NCBI GenBank assembly: GCA_028873845.1
Contig: JAPPNO010000049.1
Coordinates: 1 to 38,531, forward strand
Origin: Gemmatimonadota bacterium
GTDB taxonomy: Bacteria > Gemmatimonadota > Gemmatimonadetes > Longimicrobiales > Gaopeijiaceae
Length of the DNA: 38,531 nt
Direction: 5' to 3'
In this document: one piece after another, positions 17,310-24,908 of the stretch
How positions within the stretch are numbered: position 1 is the first letter of the stretch
How the letters are laid out: each line of letters starts with the position of its first letter
The notes under the pieces: generated by a model
The model's database searches: none
Seen by the model: only the letters and a program-made list of their open reading frames with translations
What the model was told of the DNA's origin: nothing
Position numbers and translations under genes: made by a program

Positions 17310-18280
17310 GGAGACGCTAATCTAACAGAACAATTGTTTTCGTCGATTCGGAGGGATTTTCCGCAACGGCAAGCGTGTTTTTTCTCCCGTGGGGCCGGGT
17401 TTTTCTTGCGAATTATTTGTTCGATTCTGGAACCTGAAATGTAACAGAATACTTTTAGGAACCAATCCCATGACCTCCGCGGCGTCCGACACGTCAGCTT
17501 CAAGCGGTTCCGCGACCGGACGTTCGAGCTGGACGAAACGACGGTGCGGTGGAGGTCCCGGATCCTGTCGGGGCGGGGTGGAGGCGGATGGTTTCGTGGG
17601 CGTCTTCCAGGTCGAAGCGGTAGCGGCGGCCGCGGTAGTTGAAGGTGTTGATCGCGAGGAGGCGGTCCGCGAGGATGTCGTGCAGGACGACGTTGCGGAG
17701 GCGGCCGGCGCGGTGGTGGAGGGCGGTGGGGTACGAGAGTGGGGTGCTTGCGCAGCTCCTCGTCGTGTCGCGCCGCGCGTTCGAGGTCGCCGAGGGAGAA
17801 TCGCTGCCGTAGCCGATCACCGGTCAGTGACGACTTGGAGTATGATGACCAGAACTTCCGGAGCTGCTTCTCCGCATCTTGCGCCGGTACCCTGCGCGCC
17901 TCCCACCCCTCGTGCAACCGTACGAGCAACCCTTCGAGGTTCGGCTCGATGAGCACCGCTTCCAGTCCGCGCCTTTCGGCCTCCGTCAGCGCATCACGGC
18001 CCGCGGCTCGATCCGCCTGCAGACGGTCCGCGTCCAGCAGCACCAAACGCGCCGCTATTCCGCCCCTATCGGGATGCCGCTTCAGACGGCGCGCGGTCTC
18101 CCTGACGACTTCCATCGAGTCGCCGCCATTGCAGGGTCTGGCGTCGAGGTGCACATGAAGACCTGCCTGATCGCACAGCAAGCCGAGAAACCGGACGAAA
18201 GCGCGGTCGCTCTTCCCCTCAACTCCGGCGAAGACGACCCGCCTGCGCGGCACGTCCGGCCGGTGCCGCGATCGCCTCAC
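17306..18280 (-). CDS. TOPRIM-fold predicted nuclease (RloB-like), C-terminus replaced
   Basis: Residues 1-178 look like a TOPRIM/RloB-type protein: VVFAGVEGKSD with E21, LVLLDADR with D83 and D85, then IEPNLEGLLVRLHEG and a helical end LERAARHDEELRK. Such proteins are about 190-220 residues long. Here the frame goes on for another 145 residues with Pro/Arg-rich, non-protein-like composition to a stop at 17306, so the natural C-terminus seems lost at about 17743. The ATG overlaps the stop of the AAA ATPase upstream (4 bases), the normal arrangement for ATPase/TOPRIM defence pairs (RloA/RloB, PARIS and split OLD types). The catalytic residues are intact, but whether the altered tail allows activity is unknown. 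Confidence 0.6.
   Translation of the reverse strand: MRRSRHRPDVPRRRVVFAGVEGKSDRAFVRFLGLLCDQAGLHVHLDARPCNGGDSMEVVRETARRLKRHPDRGGIAARLVLLDADRLQADRAAGRDALTEAERRGLEAVLIEPNLEGLLVRLHEGWEARRVPAQDAEKQLRKFWSSYSKSSLTGDRLRQRFSLGDLERAARHDEELRKHPTLVPHRPPPPRRPPPQRRPARHPRGPPPRDQHLQLPRPPLPLRPGRRPRNHPPPPRPDRIRDLHRTVVSSSSNVRSRNRLKLTCRTPRRSWDWFLKVFCYISGSRIEQIIRKKNPAPREKKHACRCGKSLRIDENNCSVRLASP
17329..17338. promoter_or_regulatory. Palindrome upstream of the Fic gene
   Basis: AACAATTGTT is a perfect 10-base palindrome 20 bases before the Fic ATG, in a stretch (17310-17460) much richer in A/T than its surroundings. TAACAGAA overlaps its left edge at 17323-17330 and recurs at 17442-17449. It could be a small operator for autoregulation; no clear -35/-10 pair was found. 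Confidence 0.25.
17469..17546 (+). pseudogene. Possible N-terminal remnant of another AAA/OLD-type ATPase
   Basis: Read from 17469 on the plus strand, the translation LRGVRHVSFKRFRDRTFELDE looks like the first beta strand of a RecF/OLD/AAA-15 ATPase, just before the expected Walker A. The Walker A never appears: after TTV the similarity stops. An ATG at 17470 is one base out of frame with it and an in-frame TAA lies just upstream, so this would be a decayed fragment. It runs opposite to the intact AAA gene at 18277. The evidence is short and based only on pattern. Confidence 0.3.
17575..17748 (-). pseudogene. Unidentified coding remnant behind the TOPRIM domain
   Basis: In the second minus frame, bases 17748 to 17575 translate to a protein-like stretch that includes NVVLHDILADRLLAINTF and YRGRRYRFDLEDAHETIRLH. 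It has ordinary amino-acid balance, unlike the Pro/Arg-rich tail read in the TOPRIM frame. It has no start of its own next to it and ends where the plus-strand ATPase-like remnant begins. It is probably a fragment of a lost gene joined to the TOPRIM gene by a rearrangement. The family was not recognised. Confidence 0.3.
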
Positions 18281-19482
18281 CCGATCCGGGGAATCCCGCC
18301 GAGCACTCCAGCCCGGTACTTGGGGTACAGCCGGACATCGCGGCGAAGACCTCGAACATCCTGGGCACCGTATACCTGTGTCGCGCCTCCCCCATCTTTC
18401 TCGACGATGAAGACCTCTTCCTTCTCCAGTTCGTCAAGGAGGCCGACATGGTGCGAAGTCACGAGAAGCTGGGCACCCCGGGAATTGCTCTCGCGCGAGC
18501 GGAACAGTCGCAGCAGTTCGGCCACCAGGTCCACATGGAGGTCACCGTCGATTTCGTCCAGAACCGCCAGACCGGACACATCGAGCGCGTGCTTGACCAT
18601 CGGCAGCAGGTGGAACAGGCGCCGGGTGCCCCTTGATTCCAGGCCGAGGACGACAGGGGCGTCCAATCCATGGTGCTCGAACCGCACGAACCTGGTCCCT
18701 TCCCCATCCCGAGCGACCTCGAGACCTCGGATTCCCGCATCGATACGACCGAGCTGGGTCTCCGCCCAACGCCTCGAGTCGGGATCGGCCTCGATCCATC
18801 CGATCGCCGTTTCGGTGTCGAGCGAACGCGTATCGTTACCGACGACGTTGGTAGTGTTTCCGAGCCAGCCCCGCATCCAGTCCGCGATGCGTCGCGCCAA
18901 TGGCACGTTGAACATGGCCATCGTGGCGATCACCGACGTGGTCGGACCGAGCCCCCGCAGCCGGTCGTCCGACGGCCGGACCCCGAAGTCGCGTGACACG
19001 TAGACCGGCGCATCCTGGCCACGCCGCTCGTACAGCCTCCGCTTCCGCCCCCTTGGGAAGTGGAGGAGCGCCTCCCGGATCACGGACATGTGTTCGACCC
19101 CGGTCTCGGACGGCGTCCGCCCGACCATCAGTTCGTACCGGAATCGCTGCGAGCCGTTCCCGGGCGACAACCAGTCCCATTCGCCCTCCAGCGAGAACCG
19201 AGTCGGTTCCCAACGGGTTTCATCGCTCAGAAAGGGAACCAGCCAGATGGTCTCGTTGAAGAGGGAGACGTAACGCGCCACATCCACCAAGGCACGCAGG
19301 AGGGTCGTCTTTCCGCACCCGTTGGGTCCCATGAGGACGGCGACGGCGGGCAGCTGGAGGTCCGGCTTGACGCTGCTGTGGCGGAAGCACGCCAAGTCCG
19401 GAGCCGTGCCCCGAATCCGCAGATCAAGGGTCGCCGTGTCCCGAACCGATCCGTAGTTGGATACAGAGAAAGCGTGAATCAT
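18277..19482 (-). CDS. AAA family ATPase (RloA/OLD-like), partner of the TOPRIM protein
   Basis: This is a 401-residue protein. The N-terminus MIHAFSVSNYGSVRDTATLDL is the classic first strand of the AAA-15/AAA-21 group. Walker A is MGPNGCGKTT (about 51-60). A long helical insertion follows, then Walker B-like GLAVLDEIDGDLH and the H-loop region LLVTSHHVGLLDEL. Such ATPases sense DNA or phage products and control a TOPRIM nuclease made by the next gene. ATG 19482 is chosen; an in-frame TTG at 19515 coincides with the -35 element. The -10 box ends five bases before the ATG and no Shine-Dalgarno is present, so the mRNA may be leaderless. Its stop overlaps the TOPRIM start. Confidence 0.8.
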   Translation of the reverse strand: MIHAFSVSNYGSVRDTATLDLRIRGTAPDLACFRHSSVKPDLQLPAVAVLMGPNGCGKTTLLRALVDVARYVSLFNETIWLVPFLSDETRWEPTRFSLEGEWDWLSPGNGSQRFRYELMVGRTPSETGVEHMSVIREALLHFPRGRKRRLYERRGQDAPVYVSRDFGVRPSDDRLRGLGPTTSVIATMAMFNVPLARRIADWMRGWLGNTTNVVGNDTRSLDTETAIGWIEADPDSRRWAETQLGRIDAGIRGLEVARDGEGTRFVRFEHHGLDAPVVLGLESRGTRRLFHLLPMVKHALDVSGLAVLDEIDGDLHVDLVAELLRLFRSRESNSRGAQLLVTSHHVGLLDELEKEEVFIVEKDGGGATQVYGAQDVRGLRRDVRLYPKYRAGVLGGIPRIG

Positions 19483-19487
19483 ATTCC

Positions 19488-19515
19488 ATATTAGCGGTTT
19501 TTTCGTGGAGGTCAA
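19488..19515 (-). promoter_or_regulatory. Sigma-70-like promoter of the AAA/TOPRIM pair
   Basis: On the minus strand, TTGACC (19515-19510), a 16-base spacer and TAATAT (19493-19488) form a good promoter. The -10 element ends five bases before ATG 19482, so transcription would start at or next to the start codon and give a leaderless message. Confidence 0.5.
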
Positions 19516-19517
19516 TA

Positions 19518-19544
19518 GATAATGCTACGGACGATGCCATTATC
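19518..19544. promoter_or_regulatory. Dyad just upstream of the -35 of the AAA/TOPRIM promoter
   Basis: GATAATG (19518-19524) and CATTATC (19538-19544) are perfect 7-base arms with a 13-base spacer. They lie immediately upstream of the predicted -35, a typical place for an activator or repressor site. The rest of 19545-19749 shows no gene. Confidence 0.35.
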
Positions 19545-19749
19545 ATGCCGGTATGGCACCGCTCGGTACCACCGGAATGCGGCTGGACGTCCGGTCCGGC
19601 GCCTGGGGTTCGCACGGCTCCGGAGCGGCCGTTCGCTGGGTCGCATCGGGCCGCCGAGAGAAGTATCGCGCATAAGAGCGCGAACCAGTTCGATCACCGG
19701 CGGAGCCGACCCACGCGGGCGAACGCTACGCTGCTTCCAGCGGTGGTCG

Positions 19750-20385
19750 TCAGGATCCCGAGCCCTTGGGGCGGTAGTCCCGTGGGTCAAGGCACTTGTC
19801 GTACAGCGCCCGGTCGATCCTGATCCAGTCCGTCTTGTCGATTCCCCTCCGGTTCCGAGCAGCGGGGCTGTGCGGAAAGGCGCTTGCGATCTTGATCCAT
19901 CGCTGCTGCACCCGTGCGATGGTTCGTATCTCCTCGGCAACCTCCGAGAGATCCTGATCCTGGCTGAAGACGAGGGCGACATCGAATTCGTGGCGGTTGG
20001 CGAGTGCGATCACGTCCAGCGCGATCCGCACGTCGATCCCCTTCTCCTCTCCGGCCAGAAAGAAGTGCTCTGTGCCGTCGGGCAGGGACACGCGGCGGTT
20101 GCGGTACCGGAGAGGCCTGCTATATACGACCACGCCGCGTCGTCCCATGAACGCGAGCTTTCGGGTCCAGAAGGCGTGCCACCTGGGATTGTCGCCGACA
20201 TCGGGGATTCCGGTGTAGAAGCGGACTTGGGCCAGCTCCCAACCCTGCCGCAGACAGACTCGCTCGGCGAGCGCGGTGACGTCGTAGCTGGGGTACGTGT
20301 ATCCGAACGCCGCCCGGGCGGCGTGGAACAGGTTCTGGCCGTCCACGAAGGCGACCGCACGCTTGGTGAGAGGCTCGCCGCTCAT
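19750..20385 (-). CDS. NYN domain protein (PIN-like predicted ribonuclease)
   Basis: This is a 211-residue protein with the NYN/LabA fold signature. RAVAFVDGQNLF gives D15 and N18, EEKGIDVRIALDVI gives D118, and DVALVFSQDQDLSEVAEEI gives D143 and D145; together these acidic residues form the metal site of PIN-like RNases. It probably cleaves RNA in the cytoplasm. ATG 20385 is chosen because the domain begins ten residues later; the open frame extends to 20484, but that extension crosses a strong terminator hairpin. There is no good Shine-Dalgarno. It lies 267 bases upstream of the AAA/TOPRIM pair on the same strand, within the defence island. Confidence 0.8.
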   Translation of the reverse strand: MSGEPLTKRAVAFVDGQNLFHAARAAFGYTYPSYDVTALAERVCLRQGWELAQVRFYTGIPDVGDNPRWHAFWTRKLAFMGRRGVVVYSRPLRYRNRRVSLPDGTEHFFLAGEEKGIDVRIALDVIALANRHEFDVALVFSQDQDLSEVAEEIRTIARVQQRWIKIASAFPHSPAARNRRGIDKTDWIRIDRALYDKCLDPRDYRPKGSGS

Positions 20386-20396
20386 TGAGCATCCGG

Positions 20397-20440
20397 AAAA
20401 AAATAACCCCGCCCGAGGCCTCTCGGCGTGTCGGGCGGGG
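20397..20440 (-). terminator. Intrinsic terminator inside the NYN leader (possible attenuator)
   Basis: On the minus strand a perfect 10-base stem (CCCCGCCCGA at 20431-20440 side, TCGGGCGGGG at 20407-20416 side) with a 14-base loop is followed by TTATTTTTTT, a textbook intrinsic terminator. It lies only 11 bases before the NYN start codon and points toward that gene. No minus-strand gene lies upstream to be ended by it, so it may stop leader transcription or end a short RNA from 20441-20690. Confidence 0.65.
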
Positions 20441-20611
20441 AGGAAGTATGGAAGAATCGTAGCGGGGGCAGGGGGAGAGGTCAACTGCCACTGCCGCTCC
20501 GTGGAGAACCTGGATATCGCTACCCATCCCGAATCGCGCCCATTCTAGGGAGAAACCTCTCACTGGCCCTCTGTTCGAATCCGCCCACACGGGAACAGTT
20601 GGAGCGTGACG

Positions 20612-20641
20612 TTGCGGACTCGTGGAATGATCCGTTACGAT
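20612..20641 (+). promoter_or_regulatory. Candidate promoter of the HTH-nuclease-STAND gene
   Basis: TTGCGG (20612-20617), an 18-base spacer and TACGAT (20636-20641) lie about 50 bases before ATG 20690. GGAG at 20677-20680, nine bases before the ATG, is the ribosome binding site. TACGAT recurs at 20665-20670, which could matter for autoregulation by the HTH domain. Confidence 0.3.
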
Positions 20642-20689
20642 ACTTTAGATATCCCAGTGACCGCTACGATCCATACGGAGCCGTATTCC

Positions 20690-23600
20690 ATGGCGAAACC
20701 CAACCACGAAATGACTCCAGCCCGCATCCGCACCATCCGGAAGCGCCTCAACCTCACCCAGGAGGAGGCCGGCAAGCTCCTTGGTGGCGGGGCGCGGGCA
20801 TTCACCAAGTACGAGTCGGGCACCATGAGGCCCAGGGCGGCCGCGAGCAACCTGCTTCGAGTGCTGGAGGCCCATCCCGGAGCGGCGTGGGTGCTCCGGG
20901 GCGATGACGCGCCGCCGCCGCGGCCCAGGGCTCCGTCCCCGTTCGACGTGCAGGGCGAGGATCTCGCCGACCTCCGCGCCCACCAGCTCCACGAGCTACT
21001 GCGTCGGCTCCTGAGCGTCGAGGCGCAGGCGAACGGCATTCCGCTCCACGGCATCCACGTGTCCAGCAACATCGCTGCGGCCGACGGCGGGGAGGATGGG
21101 CGCATCGCCTGGCAGGGCGGCCCGGAGTGGACCAACTTCCTGCCCTCACGACTCTGTCAATTCCAACTGAAAGCGGGGGAGATCGCGCCATCCAGGGCGG
21201 GGCGCGAGGTGGTTGCACGCGGCAGGGTGAAACCGATGGTCCGCGCGGTCCTTGAGGACGGGGGCCACTACGTGCTGCTGTGTACACGCCGGTACACGCA
21301 GGAGAAGATCGCGAAGCGGGAGGAACGGATCCACGCGGCGCTGGCCGATGCCGGGCTAGTCGTTCCACCGGACCGGATCCACTTCCGGGACGCGGACAAG
21401 ATCGCGGGCTGGGTCAACGCACATCCGTCAGTCGGTCGTTGGGTTCAGGAGAAGGTCGGACTCGGGCGCGCGGGCCTGTTCGCCTCGTGGGGCCACTGGC
21501 GAGGCCGAAGCGAGCATCTGGTTCCCTGGGTCGAAGACGATCGGCTGTCCCTCCTGCGAGGCACGATCCGGGAGCGATTGACCCAGCCGCGCACGTTCCT
21601 CCGTGTAGTGGGCCTCTCGGGCGTGGGCAAGTCCAGGCTCTGTCTTGAGGCCTTGGGCGGGACTGGCGGTGACCCTACGACCGGTCGGCCGGTGCGCGAT
21701 CTGGTGATGTACGCGGTGCTGTCCGAAATGCCCGACCGAGCGCTGTCCGACATCGTCGACCAACTGGCGTCTGCTGGTGCTCGCGCCGTCGTCGTGGTGG
21801 ACGACTGCGATCCGGAGAGTCACGACACGCTGGTGAGGCTGGTACGGCGCACCGGAAGCGAAGTCTCCCTGCTCACGATTGATGACGAGATTCCGGCCGA
21901 ACCGGCCATTGACACCCACACGGTGAGGATCGCGGAGGCGCCTGGGAGTGTCGTCGAGGGGGTTGTCGAGCATGTCGCCGCAACTCTCTCGACCTTTGAC
22001 CGACACCGCCTTGCACGCATGGCGGATGGGTTTCCCGAAGTCGCGATCCGTATCGTTGCCGACGCGGGCGCCACCCAGCTCTTCGACCCGCGCCCGGAGC
22101 GGCTCGTTACCGGCTTCGTGTTGGGCAGGGACACGCGAGAAGGCGATCTCCTGCTTCGTTGCGCCATGCTGCTGGCGGCCTTTCGCGTTGTGCGGGTGGA
22201 GCCCACGATCCCCGCGTGGCCCAACCCTTCCCACACGCAAACGACCGAAGACTGCCTGGCTCCGGTCGCGGCCCTGGGTCGCGGCCTTACCTGGGAGGAC
22301 CTGCACGCGGCAGCGTGCCGACTCAAGGAGCGGGGAGTACTCAAGCGCCGCGGCGGACTCGGGTCCATCCAGCCTCGGCCGATCGCCATTCGGCTTGCAG
22401 AGCGCCAATGGCGTGAGTGGGATCGTGGAAAATGGGATCGGGTGTTTTCGGGCGACCTCGGGTCCGACCTCACCAGAGTAGCCGCCGAACGTCTGGCTCA
22501 GATGGGCGGCAGGCCGATCGCCACCGAGGTCGCTAAGCATGTTTGTCGGGACGGCGGTCCCCTCGACAGCGGCGTCAGCAAGAGCGCGCGGGCCGACATT
22601 CTCTCCTGCCTGGCCCAAGTCGACGTGGCGGCCGTGGCTGAGCACATCGAACGTTTCCTCGATGACCATCCGGACCCGTCACTCATCGGCGACGATGAGC
22701 GGAACGGCCTCCTCCGTGCCCTCAGCAGAATCGCCTTCTCGGCGGCGGCATTCGCGGTCGGCACCCATCTGATGCTGCGGCTGCTGGAGATTCGGGACGG
22801 AGTGGACAGCGAGCATGTGGCGCGCCCGTTCACTGATCTCTTTCCTGCAGTCTCGGGCGCGACGGAGGCCGACGGCAACGCCCGGCTGGCCTTCCTCGAC
22901 CAAGCGCTCGAGGCAAGCGATGCGGCCCGATTGACGTACCTGGCGCGTGCGCTGGCGTCTGGCTGCGATCTAGGGAGCCACTTGAGCGCGATCGGCCCTG
23001 AAGTGCACGGGTCGCGGCGAACCCTGAATCGATGGCACCCGGCCACGCAGACCGAGCTGCGCGAGTATCTCGGAGGGTGCATCGCTCGTCTCGCCACGCT
23101 CGCGATTCGAAAGGACGACATCGGCGCCTGGTGCCGCAACGAGCTGGGCGGATCCATCGCTCATCTAATCCACCACAGCTTCATCGACGACGTGGAGCAG
23201 TCGATCCAGCGAGTTGTTGGCGCTGGCCACAGGTGGACGCTCGCTCTACGCCAGCTCCACGGGGCTCTCGTGCATTTCTCCGAGGCGATCGACGACGCGA
23301 CGGCACAGCGCGTCCGGTCCCTGATCGACTTGCTCGCGCCGACTGACCTATATGATCGGGTACGGGCACTGGTGACCGATCCGCCCATGCCCGACGATTC
23401 GAATATCGAGCCAATTTCGGAGCAAGTTGCGGCCATGCGCATCAAGATTGACGCCTTGGCGGACGAGCTCCTTCAGCAACCCACAGCCCTACGCGACATC
23501 CTCCCAAGGTTGAGCCGGGAGCGGCAAGTTCACGCGACCGAGCTGGGAGAGTCCATCGCCAACCGGGCACGGTCTCCCTTGAACTGGCTGGATCCCATTG

Positions 23601-24781
23601 TCGAGGCGGTTGGGGAGGTGCCAGACGGCGAACGCAACCACGATCTGCTTCTCGGGTTCGTCGCGGCTCTCACGATGCAGCGTCCCGACCATGCTGAGTC
23701 GATCAAGCAGAGGGCCATCGAATCCTCCGCTCTCGCGCCAGCCTTTCCAGCACTCTGTCGTCGGATCGGGCTCACGTCAGCCGACGTCGGGCAGGGCATC
23801 GATGGATTGGCCCGGGGGACCATTCCGTCCGCGGCGATGGTGTCCTGGATGCGCCCGGAGACGCTGGCCCCGCTGCCGCATGAGGCGGTGGCCGATCTGC
23901 TCGACGCCTTGTTCGACCATGACGCGACGTCGTTCGCGATCGGAGTCACCACCCTGTGGATGATGACGCGGGACGAAGATCGGAAGTCGGAGGAGGCCGA
24001 AGAGTCAGGGCTCCGAATCGGGGGTTTTCGGCCCCAAGTCCTGGCGATGGCGCGGAACTCCGGTCGATGGCGGGCGCGGGACTCCCAGGCTTCGACCCCG
24101 CCCGCCGACTGGTGCTTCGCGCAGGTCATGCTACGGGCGCTAGGCTCGGGCCACGAAGACGACCACGCCCGCGAGACGGCGCTGGCATTCTCGAAGGCGC
24201 TGACGTACGGCCATCGGAACGGCTGGCTCGACCCGCTAGGCCGGACGCTACGGGACGTCCTGCGCGAACTGTTATCCGGCTTTCCGGGAATCGCGTGGCA
24301 GCTCATCGGCTCGGAAATCGTCGCCAACGAGCGGTTCGCGCGTCTCATGAAGTTCAGCTTGGGCGAGAGGGGCGAGCCGTCCCGCGGCGATCCACCGATC
24401 CTGGCCTTGTCTGAGGAGGTGCTGTTGGCGTGGTGCCACGCTAGCCCCGAGCGCGCCCCGGCCTTCCTAGCGGGGTGCCTACCCGTCCTCGCGACACCCG
24501 ACGAGTCGGCGAACCCTCCGCTCCATCCGGTGATGTCGCGCGTCATCGACGAATTCGGCCAGCGATCCGATGTACGGGAGGCGTTTGAGCACGGCCTGTC
24601 CCCCAAGGGCGTATACAGTTCACTGGCGAACCACCACGCCAGCCAGGAGGGTGCGCTTGCGACGCTGCGGAACCACCGGACGCCGGAGGTTCGTCGGTGG
24701 GCGAGGAGGTTGCACCGGGAAACGGGGCGTGTCGTCGACAGCGCGAGGGTGCGGAATGAGGAAATGGGGGTGGGGGGATGA
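20690..24781 (+). CDS. HTH - PD-(D/E)XK-like nuclease - STAND NTPase fusion, predicted defence protein
   Basis: This is a 1363-residue protein. Residues 9-65 are an XRE/MqsA-type helix-turn-helix (MTPARIRTIRKRLNLTQEEA, then LLRVLEAHPGAAWVL). Residues about 95-200 look like a restriction-endonuclease fold: E111 in LLSVEAQANGI, ADGGEDGRIAW with D132/D136, and the Q-x-K pair in CQFQLKA (Q159, K161). A P-loop NTPase follows: Walker A GLSGVGKS (308-315) and Walker B VVVVDDCD (367-374) in the STAND style. The last 850 or so residues are helical and unrecognised and probably form the sensor. By analogy with Avs-type STAND proteins, target binding by the C-terminus would trigger oligomerisation and DNA cleavage. 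The HTH may autoregulate. The start is fixed by GGAG at 20677. It is a single-gene unit, convergent with the next gene. Confidence 0.75.
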   Translation: MAKPNHEMTPARIRTIRKRLNLTQEEAGKLLGGGARAFTKYESGTMRPRAAASNLLRVLEAHPGAAWVLRGDDAPPPRPRAPSPFDVQGEDLADLRAHQLHELLRRLLSVEAQANGIPLHGIHVSSNIAAADGGEDGRIAWQGGPEWTNFLPSRLCQFQLKAGEIAPSRAGREVVARGRVKPMVRAVLEDGGHYVLLCTRRYTQEKIAKREERIHAALADAGLVVPPDRIHFRDADKIAGWVNAHPSVGRWVQEKVGLGRAGLFASWGHWRGRSEHLVPWVEDDRLSLLRGTIRERLTQPRTFLRVVGLSGVGKSRLCLEALGGTGGDPTTGRPVRDLVMYAVLSEMPDRALSDIVDQLASAGARAVVVVDDCDPESHDTLVRLVRRTGSEVSLLTIDDEIPAEPAIDTHTVRIAEAPGSVVEGVVEHVAATLSTFDRHRLARMADGFPEVAIRIVADAGATQLFDPRPERLVTGFVLGRDTREGDLLLRCAMLLAAFRVVRVEPTIPAWPNPSHTQTTEDCLAPVAALGRGLTWEDLHAAACRLKERGVLKRRGGLGSIQPRPIAIRLAERQWREWDRGKWDRVFSGDLGSDLTRVAAERLAQMGGRPIATEVAKHVCRDGGPLDSGVSKSARADILSCLAQVDVAAVAEHIERFLDDHPDPSLIGDDERNGLLRALSRIAFSAAAFAVGTHLMLRLLEIRDGVDSEHVARPFTDLFPAVSGATEADGNARLAFLDQALEASDAARLTYLARALASGCDLGSHLSAIGPEVHGSRRTLNRWHPATQTELREYLGGCIARLATLAIRKDDIGAWCRNELGGSIAHLIHHSFIDDVEQSIQRVVGAGHRWTLALRQLHGALVHFSEAIDDATAQRVRSLIDLLAPTDLYDRVRALVTDPPMPDDSNIEPISEQVAAMRIKIDALADELLQQPTALRDILPRLSRERQVHATELGESIANRARSPLNWLDPIVEAVGEVPDGERNHDLLLGFVAALTMQRPDHAESIKQRAIESSALAPAFPALCRRIGLTSADVGQGIDGLARGTIPSAAMVSWMRPETLAPLPHEAVADLLDALFDHDATSFAIGVTTLWMMTRDEDRKSEEAEESGLRIGGFRPQVLAMARNSGRWRARDSQASTPPADWCFAQVMLRALGSGHEDDHARETALAFSKALTYGHRNGWLDPLGRTLRDVLRELLSGFPGIAWQLIGSEIVANERFARLMKFSLGERGEPSRGDPPILALSEEVLLAWCHASPERAPAFLAGCLPVLATPDESANPPLHPVMSRVIDEFGQRSDVREAFEHGLSPKGVYSSLANHHASQEGALATLRNHRTPEVRRWARRLHRETGRVVDSARVRNEEMGVGG

Positions 24782-24908
24782 CCGCGACAGGCGCCTTCTG
24801 CGGGGGAATCGGTAGTTCGCCCACTGCATTTCCGCATGAACGGCGGTAGGACCTGCCCCCGACCATACGGTGTATATGGCAGTATGGCCAACCGTGCGGG
24901 GGAAACCG

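Larger units (their letters stand above)
20386..20689. other. Divergent intergenic region between NYN and STAND genes
   Basis: These 304 bases have no convincing gene. They contain the minus-strand terminator at 20397-20440 and a candidate plus-strand promoter at 20612-20641. Purine-rich runs such as GCGGGGGCAGGGGGAGAGG occupy the part next to the hairpin. Confidence 0.5.

Noticed and set aside
19482-19515. TTG 19515 as the start of the AAA ATPase
   Set aside because: It is part of the predicted -35 element, and the ATPase fold begins exactly at ATG 19482.
20535-20600. GTTCGAATCC looked like the T loop of a tRNA, which could have been an integration site
   Set aside because: The flanking bases do not form a T stem and no acceptor or anticodon arm can be drawn.
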